NCBI RefSeq assembly: GCF_963676685.1 | Contig: NC_092346.1 | Coordinates: 27,851,133-27,915,132, forward strand | DNA: 64,000 bases | Reading direction: 5' to 3' | Source of the DNA: Mytilus edulis | Taxonomy: Eukaryota > Mollusca > Bivalvia > Mytilida > Mytilidae | In this document: piece after piece, positions 37,997-47,200 of the stretch | How positions within the stretch are numbered: the first letter of the stretch is position 1 | How the letters are laid out: the number at the start of each line of letters is the position of its first letter | Notes under the pieces: model-generated | The model's input: only the letters and a program-made list of their open reading frames with translations | Database searches by the model: none | Told to the model about the DNA's origin: nothing | Translations under genes and position numbers: made by a program

Positions 37997-38433
37997 TAGT
38001 GTCTGGGATTCTCAAAATATATGTTTTTGTTCTGCGAATATGATTTTTGTAAAATATATAACATAATCTTCAATTTGCATGCTCAGATTAAAAAAGTATT
38101 GTTTACGGGCTTCGCTATTCGACTTTCTTTTTCGCCTTGTTAAAAGTTGTTGAACAGGTTTTTCTCCATTGGTATGCATTGTACCTGTGCAATTATTTTA
38201 CGACCTGAAACAGTGAAATTTCAGATAAAATGACCACTGTCCACTATGAAATTTTTTGAGCTCTTTTAAACCTGTATAATGTCATTCCAAAATCATTTCT
38301 GCCTAGAAAAACACGAAAACTTTCATTGAAACATTTCTTTCTGTACTGGATGTGTAAAATTTTTATCAGGTCCTGAACTGAAAGTAAGAACATATAATAT
38401 TCATTTCAATATGCTAAAAATAAGTGTTATGAA

Positions 38434-38600
38434 AGCGGCAGAGCGGATCCAGCCATTTTAAAAAGGAGGGTCCTAACCCAGGATAAAAGGGGGTGGGGGT
38501 TCCAACTACATGTCCCCATTCTGGCAAATGCATTGATCGTTCAAAAAAGGGGGTCCACCCCCAGAACCCCCCCCCCCCCTTTTTGGATCCGCCACTGAGT
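38434..38600. mobile_element. Short element with GTGGCGGATCC ends
   Basis: Begins GCAGAGCGGATCCAGCC and ends TTTTTGGATCCGCCACTG; G/C-runs inside. Related short elements occur at 7013-7163 and 45422-45573. Confidence 0.6.
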
Positions 38601-38819
38601 GGGTACGGTATATAGCTTAATACGTTTTGTTTAGCTTCATCCATCGATAAAGTCCATTTGTTGCTAGTTTTATCACAAAATATACCTCAGAGGTTTTTTT
38701 TATCGTTCGGCTGCTGTCATGTTGACGTATGTGAAATATCTCCAATATTTAAAGCTCATGGATCACAGTGGGTGCCACATTACCTATTATTTTTATTCTA
38801 AAACGTGCTTTGTATATAG

Positions 38820-38945
38820 AAATGAGAAGATGCGGTATGACCAAATGAGACATATTTCCAAAAAAGACACAATCTAGTAAAGTAAACAGTCATAGGTTCC
38901 GTGCCGAAAAGTACGCTATAAATAGCCCCAAAATTACTTGTGTAT
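38820..38945 (+). repeat. Dispersed repeat family B, diverged
   Basis: AATGAGAAGATGCGGTATGA, then GACACAATCTAGTAAAG and GCTATAAATAGCCCCAAAAT. Confidence 0.6.
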
Positions 38946-39820
38946 TAAACAATCCCCCCCCCCCCCCCAAAAAAAAAAATAACAAGCCCAATATATTATA
39001 TAAAAGGAAAATTAAATTCAAATATAAAATATACAAGTTAAACTATGCCTGTATTTATTGTTTAAAGATGTCAATCTTATTTTCAAAGCTTGTATAAACA
39101 ACTATACACACAAAGCAAGCAAGCCAATCAAAGTTTTACTTTGCAAGCATTAGGAAATCAGCTGTAATGATTTTATTTATTTTGGTAAATGTCCGAGCCC
39201 GTTTAAGGGACGACATCAAAAGTTCAATGAAAGATAAGAAACTATTTCACATTGTTTTTTCACTGACCCCCACCCCCCCTCTCTAAACTTAATTTGGGAA
39301 AAATTAATTGACTGATATGTATTTATATAAAATTGATTTTGGATCGATAAAACTTGCAGCACTTTCACCCCCCCCCCCCCAAAAAAAAAAAACAAACAAA
39401 AAACTATTTGATTTAAGTTTTTTTTTATCCTACATCGATCTTTTGATGTCGGCCTTTAAAAAACGAAAACAAAATGAAACTACAGTTGGTGTCTTCACTC
39501 CCTTCAAAACAAAGGGAACAGTTTGGAAGTCTCGTATACTGAAATGTGACAAAAATAAATACTTGTAGATTTTGTTAACACTGCCATGTATGTAAATATA
39601 TCTTCGCCTTTTAATACGAACACAAAATTCAAGGATCACACATTTGCCTTTAATTATCTATACGGAAATTGCTGTACTCGTGAATATTAGCACCGACTGT
39701 TATCGACGGCTTACTCTACACTAGTATGTTTGTCTTATGTGTAATTGTTTTTCGCTGTTGTTTCGTTGCTGTCGGGTGGACAAATACATGAAATCTCCGT
39801 GCCATCATCAAATATATTAA

Positions 39821-41228
39821 GGCTGTGGCTATTTGACCGGCACCGGCTAAATAGCAAATTTGCTATTTGACCGACACTGGCGAATAAAACTGTTCATTGG
39901 TGTGATAAGTAGAGAATAAAAAAGCTTAATATATATTTAAAATCAAATTAAATTATATCTTACTGGAATTAAAATGCAAGAATAATAATTAAATATCAAA
40001 ATTTTATGTTTAAAAACTTTTTGTTACTGTTACTCATATAAAACACTTAAAACTTCTAACTATCAAATTAAATATATTTTAAAAATCAAAATACATCAAT
40101 GATGATATAAATGAAACAGACAATAAAGAAAATGATACTGATAATGTTCATATATATATTCGAAAATTCACGAAAACTAGTTTCCCAAGAAGAAGAACGA
40201 GATACCGCTCAACAAAAAGAACACCTACTGGATTCCAGCTGTTGTGTTTCGCATATATTACTTCAACCAAATATGAAGAAACGTGGAAGGTCAAAAGGTT
40301 TGACCCAAACTGTCATCGGTCTTCCAAAAAAGCGTACCCGAAAAAAGCAATTGTGTACCTTTTCATAAGAAAAATTCCAAAGAAATCGGATTCCTTTTAT
40401 TAGACTGGTTTGTTGGAAGCAATTTGGCAAAAAATGTTGTTAATAACAACATTTTTTAAATAACCGAGGAACAAGTTGAAGCAAGACCTGAACTTTTAAC
40501 TGCCTCTTGTTTGGACTCATTTGTAAACATTGATTTAATCAAAAAGTATTGCCACAAAGATGCATGGGAAGCTATTAAGAGCGTATATAAAGAGAAGAAA
40601 ACGAACTCTATCTACATATGCAACATATGCATACATGATGCAGATTCAAAGGAAGCCAGTGCAATGTGCAGTTCCTGTTTGGAGTGGCAACATTTATCTT
40701 GTGCTAGGTTAAAACAACATTCAAAGGCAAAGAATTGGGTTTGTAACGATTGCAAATGTTAAATCATCTGTCCTTTTGAAATTCGAATCAAACAACTTTT
40801 AATATTGTCTTTTTTATGATGTACGTACTTTTACATAACACTATTTTTATCGCATGGCAGGATATTTAAACCATAGATTTTACACAGATTTGGACATCAA
40901 CTTTTTTTAAAAATAAAATATTTTAGAAATATAAATATATTTATTGATGTATATACAAATGTGTTTTTATGCTTTTAACTTATATTATAAAGTTAAAAAA
41001 TATTTATTTATGAACATCTTCAATATTTTATTTTCGATTGTACTGTATTTTTAATGTTTGATATTATGATAAAATTATTTTAAATTATTAAGCTTTTTTT
41101 ATTTTCTACTAATCACATCAATGAACAGTTTTATTCAGTGTCGGCTAAATAGCAAATTTGCTATTTTGCCGGTGCCGGTCAAATAGCAAATTTGCTATTT
41201 AGCCGGTGCCGGTCAAATAACCACTGCC
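39821..41228 (+). mobile_element. Mutator-like (MULE) nonautonomous element with 9-bp target duplication
   Basis: Left end GGCTGTGGCTATTTGACCGG, right end its inverse (GGCAGTGGTTATTTGACCGG on the minus strand); TIRs run over 100 bp and contain the palindrome GCAAATTTGC. ATATATTAA at 39812-39820 and 41229-41237 is a 9-bp target duplication, the MULE hallmark. The right TIR has one additional internal repeat unit. It carries only the C-terminal part of a protein with a PHD-type finger. Confidence 0.78.
40270..40762 (+). pseudogene. Transposon protein C-terminus with PHD-type zinc finger
   Basis: Frame one: KKRGRSKGLTQTVIGLPKKR. After a one-base shift: KIPKKSDSFLLDWFVGSN and EEQVEARPELLTASCLDSFV, continuing to IKKYCHKDAWEAIKSVYKEK, then C-X2-C...C-X2-C-X3-WQH-X3-C...W-V-C-X2-C, a PHD-like finger at the extreme C-terminus. 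The GRPKG.TVIGLP plus terminal PHD layout is familiar from SWIM/MULE-type transposon proteins in invertebrates; that attribution is from memory. The transposase core is missing. Confidence 0.6.
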
Positions 41229-41814
41229 ATATATTAATGGCTATATATCGGGTAATTCAAACCCTTTTTTCTACGCATAGAAACAACTCTTCGTTAATCT
41301 GAGCATGGAAGGAATACTTTGTATCACGAACTTTAAATGAGGATACACAAAATGAAAAACTAAGCGAAATTGTGAATCCCGCATTGCACGAAAAAATGTG
41401 TTATATTTTAGTAAATAACACGTGTTCTCGGTTGATTGTAAACACGAAGTAGTCCATCATGCATTGTTACTCGTTTAGTGGATTGGTCAAAAACCTAGGT
41501 AAAAATAAATTACGTCACATGTAAATAAACAATTACATGTGAGAGAACATAAGTATGCTAATTTATGCATTTCCATATAAGGTAGTGGTCCCGACCTGAT
41601 CAGATTAACACTTAACAAAATAAACCACATCAGAGAAGCCAGGATTTGTAAAACAAAGGTAATCGGGGTTAAACTCCCCTTTTCATTATTTCATCTTAAT
41701 ATCTTCTTTAACTTCTTGCTCGCTGAGACCAAAACAATGTATAGTACAGTCATGACAGTGGTTGAAGTTTATATGTGCTACCCATATCAACCTCATGCCA
41801 ACACATTTTAGAAT

Positions 41815-42075
41815 TAAACTATTTACCGGCTTTGTAATAACATAAGCACTACGACGGGTGCTGAGGACGGGTGTCACATGTGGAGAAGCATCTGCTTACT
41901 CTTCCGGAGCACCTGAATTTTTGGTGCGGTTTGTGTTGTTTGGTCTTTAGTTGTCTATGTTGTATTATTATTTGTCTGTTTGTCTTTTTCATTTTTAGCC
42001 ATGCATGGCGTTGTCAGTTTGTTTCGTTCTATGGCGTTGACTATCCCTCTGGTATCTTTCGCCCCTATTTTAAGT
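41815..42075 (+). mobile_element. Solo 3' end of an RT retroelement
   Basis: Matches the tail at 27190-27491 (TTTACCGGCTTTGTAATAAC, CTTCCGGAGCACCTGA, TGTCTGTTTGTC). The copy 3 upstream region lacks it: there CACATTTTA runs straight into TGTAGATGCAG near 56890-56910. It is therefore a 5'-truncated insertion in the copy 2 upstream region. Confidence 0.7.
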
Positions 42076-42430
42076 AGATGTAGTATATATCACGGCTACT
42101 TGTTTTTAACCGAGTAGAAAATAGAAGATATGCGGAAATCATGTGTGGACATTATGATGATGATGATAATAGGTGACTGTTGAATGTCCAGCGGGAACTT
42201 TAAACACATATTCGGAAAGAGAACATTTTATACATTTTTATGACTGAGAGATAATTGTAACAAAGGTAATATTAAAAAGGGATGTAGAGTGGTCCATTCC
42301 AAAAGCGTCTAGAGAGAATTGTTCAATAGTTAATTTCTATATACCCTTATTAAACAGTAGACTGCAGTACTGCCATGAGTCTTGTTTCTTTACGAAACGC
42401 GCGTCCGACGTATTCATGCACATATCATAG

Positions 42431-42504
42431 TCTGATAAAAACCAACCCCTTCTATCCACCAACAAACGAAAGAGTGGATAGTTGGGGCTGGTTTTTATCA
42501 GACT
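42431..42504. repeat. 74-bp hairpin
   Basis: GTCTGATAAAAACCAACCCC and inverted GGGGCTGGTTTTTATCAGAC with about 30-bp arms and a 14-nt loop. It lies between two hammerhead-like modules in opposite orientation. Confidence 0.75.
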
Positions 42505-43121
42505 GGTGTAGATCATGGATCATATATTTTTTTTTCAAAGGTTGTTCAAGAATGAAAGATAACATTTTTTTGAAAGTTGGTACGTCTGAAGCGCTTTTAC
42601 TCTCATCAGGGACGCCCAAATACAAAGATATGAAAGCTAGTATGGATGTATAAATATCACGTGATAAGGGACACATATGTGTAACATTTAAAGGAATAGT
42701 CAAAATAGAAGCGAACGATACCAAAGAGACATCCAAACTCGAAAATCAGTAATAGACTGACAACGTAACGGCTAGAAAAGAAAGATAAACATACAAACAA
42801 CTGTACACAAAACTCAACAATGAAAACTAAAAGTTGCAGTCCTTCATTTGACCTCTATATGTCTTTTGGTTGTTTTGACGCTAGTTTACTGTCTAATTGA
42901 CGCCCCCGCCCCTTATTTGGTTTTATATATGCATATTTCTATTAAAATTTCGTGTTAAATTTTGAATGGTTGTTTGATAAAAGATGTAGTTTTAAAACGC
43001 TTTGATTTAAGTTATGCTTAAGAAAAAAAAAACCATGTAGCAGTAGACATTGGGATTAAGTTCCTTTAGAGGTTATTTGAACGTCTTCAAAAGATTGACT
43101 AAAACATCTGCAAATTAAAAA

Positions 43122-43153
43122 TTATTTCTCACTTTCTTAGTTTATATTATAGT
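43122..43153 (+). promoter_or_regulatory. Conserved leader block before copy 2 start
   Basis: Same block as 5' of copies 1 and 3, ending TATTATAGT before ATG. Possible 3' splice site of a 5' UTR intron. Confidence 0.4.
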
Positions 43154-44276
43154 ATGGATACCATCGAGGAAGATAAACCACTTTTGTCAGTACCAGATGG
43201 GTCCACTGAAAAACCCGTCATTGTTCGTCCTATGTACCAGTTCATTATGCTAGAAATTATTGGCATTCTTCATTTTGGAGCATTGATGGCAATGTCTCCA
43301 ATCCAACAGTTTTACGTTATAGACGAAATTGCAAAGAAATATGGAGAAGACGGTGAAAAATCAAACGTTGACTATTGCCCAAAAGGCCCTGTATTTTCCA
43401 ACAGTACAAGTAATATCGTACAAGCAGAATCCGCAAACATATTGATGTATCTAGGATTCGTGGGCACGTTTGTCGCTGTAATACCTATTTTGGTATTTGG
43501 TTCACTCACGGACAGATACGGAAGAAAATTTCCATTGTATCTTTCAATGGTTGGAATTTTACTGAAAGAAATTGTAATGACTGTAACCGTTTACAAAGGG
43601 TTGTCACTGTGGTTTTTAGCTTTGGGTGAATTTTTCCTCGGCATCACCGGACATTTTGGTCTATTTTTAGCTGCAATGATGGGGATGATTGCCGATATTA
43701 CAACTCCTGGTAAAGACAGGGCAATAAAGATAACAATATTGGAAGGAACTCTAGCCATTGCCGTAGCATTTTCGATATTAGGTATTGGTTTTTGGATTAA
43801 AGACGGGAATTATAGACACCCATTGATTATGTGCATCGCATGTACCGTTTTGTCTCTAATATTAACATTAACATTACTGTCCGAGACGGCTAAAACAAAC
43901 AAAAAGAAGGACAACAGGATATGCACGAAATCAGTTATGTGCGCATGTTTCGATGTGTACAGAAATGGCAACAGGAATAGAAATAAAAAAATGTTGGTTG
44001 GACAAATCATATTTTGTATCAATGTTGGGGCACTATTGGGAAAATCTAACGTTGTTACTTTATTTCTCCTCCACAAGCCGTTGTGTTGGAGTGAGCTTGA
44101 CGTTCAGATGTTCACATGTTTTCAACTGTTGGTGAACTGGGGTTCAATATTAATTGGCATTAGAATTTTACACAAATACCTTGCAGATTATACCATTATA
44201 ATAGTAGGAACAGTGTCGGCCATTGCAAGTTCCGTCACTTTGGCTTTTAGTTCAGAAGACTGGATAGTTTATTTAT
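43154..44276 (+). CDS. Copy 2 exon 1
   Basis: 374 codons plus one base, donor GTAAGTAT at 44277. Reading past the donor adds only CKYFYS before a stop. This residual frame would give a truncated protein if intron 1 were retained. Confidence 0.9.
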
Positions 44277-47200
44277 GTAAGTATTTTTATAGCTAAACAA
44301 TTTAAAAGAAAAAAGAAAAGAAAACATTAAAAGAAAAAATGAGGGGATTGTGTCAGTAAAACACCAACCTTACTACACAGAAAAATACGAAGACGACTGG
44401 AGATAAACATATCGTCTTCAATTGTAGAGTATAAAAAGCTCTTGCTCGGCTCAAATAGAAAATGAAGTATAGTCTAGAATATCGTTCAGCTGTCCGCATT
44501 GAGTTTGCTAAAAGCATTACGAGAACTACTGACAAGACTTGTCAGTCTTGAACATCTGGCCGGTTAAAATCTTTTCATCCTTCTAATTTATTTATTAGTG
44601 AATTGGCAAATTTCTTAAATTTGACATCGTCTTTCTGACTTATTACTGTTTCATCAAAGTATGCAGTTAGGCTTTAAATCTGAACTTAATACAGTAAACA
44701 TTAATTTCTTGATTTTTTAAACTTTATCATCCTTTATTAAAACAGTTTAGAGTTTTGTCTCTGAAGATACGATTTACGATTTACGGCTTAGACTTGACGA
44801 GCCCCCATTGCAGAAAATACTAGTACTCTTCGGTCGGTAGTTTGTATTTGTTTTTGATTTTGTTATTTAGTTTTAGTGACGTACCGATCTTATGAGTTAA
44901 CCAATTTAAGCACAATTGGTTTTCTTTTTTTCAGTTATTTAGCCCTTTAGCATGCCGTTGTCTTTTATAGATAGATATAAAAAAAAAGAGAATGTGGTAT
45001 GATTGCAAATGAGACAACTCTCCACAAGAGACCAACATGACACAGAAATTAACAACTATAGGTCACTGTACGGCCTTTAACAATGAGTAAAGCCCATACC
45101 GCATAGTCAGCTGTAAAAGATATTTAGAAAATGGATTACTCGTTCCATGGTTTTATATAGACTTAAGTGTTGTTTCATCTTCGGCATCTGGTCTCTAGTT
45201 GTAAGTTTACTCAATGGCAATCATATCACATCTATATTTCAATATAAAGAAACAAATCGGCTGAAAATTTTGATAAAATTAGCCCTTCGAACGATCTAAT
45301 GTTGTTTTTTACCTCGTTATCAAAAGTGAACGACAAGAATGTGTATTTCGTGTTATTCACAGATTCTATTAATATGTTACTGAAATTACAGTATATAGAT
45401 ATAAGAAGATGTGGTATGAGTCAGTGGCGGAATCAAAACTTTTTGTAAGGAAGGGGTGACTGACCTAAGGGGGGCCCCTCTCCAGTCACGCTTCAGAGAT
45501 TCCCTATATAATCAACCAAATTTTTCCCACGAAAGGGGGCTCGGCCTCCCAGTCCCCTGGATCCGCCTATGTTAGTGCAAAAAAAGAGAACTCTCCATCG
45601 AAGTCACAATTAGTAAAAAAAAATATAGGTCAAAGTACAGCCTTAAAACCGGAGCCTATGCTTGTATTTAAAATCATATAAATGCAGATCGTATGTACAA
45701 GTTTTACTTCCCGCTTGAAAACAAGATCTTTATTTTAATCTGATTGGTTTGTTTTCAAACAACTGAAAGTTCCTGATTGTTGATCATCTTATATTAGTTA
45801 ACTAAGACAGTTCTGCAAGTAACGAGCCTGTAGCAAGACTTTCCAATTTGTTTCGATGGCAGATTTGAATCTTGACTCTGATACCACCCTACTACATAAA
45901 TCACACCGTTATACGTGTCTCTTTTGAGGCACACTACACTACTACAAATCCAACGTGAGTAGACTGTGATATAAGGGAAATGAAGAAGTGTGACTCATTT
46001 AAAGGGGAAGCTTGTCTTCTCTGTGGCGTAACACGTCTTTCAAGGAATACACATCCAAGATCCTAAACATACAAAATCAAATTAAAAGGAAAACAAATCT
46101 ACGATGCATGCTATTTTTGTGCGTAGGACGTGTGTTTCCGGACTAAAGCAGTGGGTCAAGTTCTTTTGGTGAATGAAAGGATTGTAAGGTGTACATGTCT
46201 ATCTCGCAATTGTGATATGAGCTTAACCTAATTTACATGGTTCATTGGTTTAATATAAAAATGAAGATGTGGTATGATTGCTTATGAGACAACTCTCCAC
46301 AAGAGACCAAAACGACACAGAAATTAAGTTCAGTTTTTGAGTTTTGGTCTGTTTTCCAAATACTTTATGTAGTAGGTCAACTGTATTTTGAATATATGAT
46401 TATTGTATTGTAAAAGATACATGTCGGTTTGGCAGGTATCATCTAACCATTACCTCATTTTCATGGTTCATTGTTCAGTCTTTTTAAAACAAAATTGGTG
46501 TGTTTTCAGTAACCATAAGCAATAGCTATATAGGTCGACTATATTTTGTGTATGGAATAATTGTAATGTTTACATGTCTGTCTGCCGACAGGATTTATCT
46601 GACCTTGACCTCATTGTTATGCAACTTTAAAAATTGTAAAATTTATGTGATGATTGTAGTAAAAACCTTTATTTTATAAATTTCAACATTAAATAAATGT
46701 TCAGTAGATCAGGGCTGACATTTTAGTGTGTGCACTCTTGTTTATAGAATCATATTCAAAACAGTGTGGCTGTGGCCATTGATTGACGACCTAAATTATC
46801 CCATTGACTGGGACAGATTATGTTAATGTTTGTCTGTAACGACCACTGCTTACTATGTACTTATTCTGGAATTTAAACTGTGGGGTCATCAAAAGGTTTT
46901 TAATGCCTTGAATAATAAAATAATTCGAAAAATTAATCAGGAATAACCTTTCCTTTGAATTATATTATTGATATAAATCAAAACATCGTGTTATTCCTGA
47001 TTAGTTTTTCGAATTACTTTATTTAGGTGTTGGGAACCTTTGGTGACCCCACAGTTTAAGTGTCTTTAACAAGTGCATAGTGAGCAATGGTCGTTACAGA
47101 CAAACGTTCACATAATCTGTCCCAGTCAATGGGATAATTTAGATCGTCAATCAATGGCCACAGCCACACTGTTTTGAATATGATTCTATATACTAAGTAG

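Noticed and set aside
40511..40762. Host PHD-finger chromatin gene
   Set aside because: It lies inside 9-bp-flanked MULE-type TIRs and only the protein end is present with an upstream frameshift.
43810..44076. 88-codon minus-strand frame opposite exon 1 of copy 2 (also at 59269-59535 and 23787-23999)
   Set aside because: It mirrors the conserved transporter exon; its conservation follows from the sense protein.
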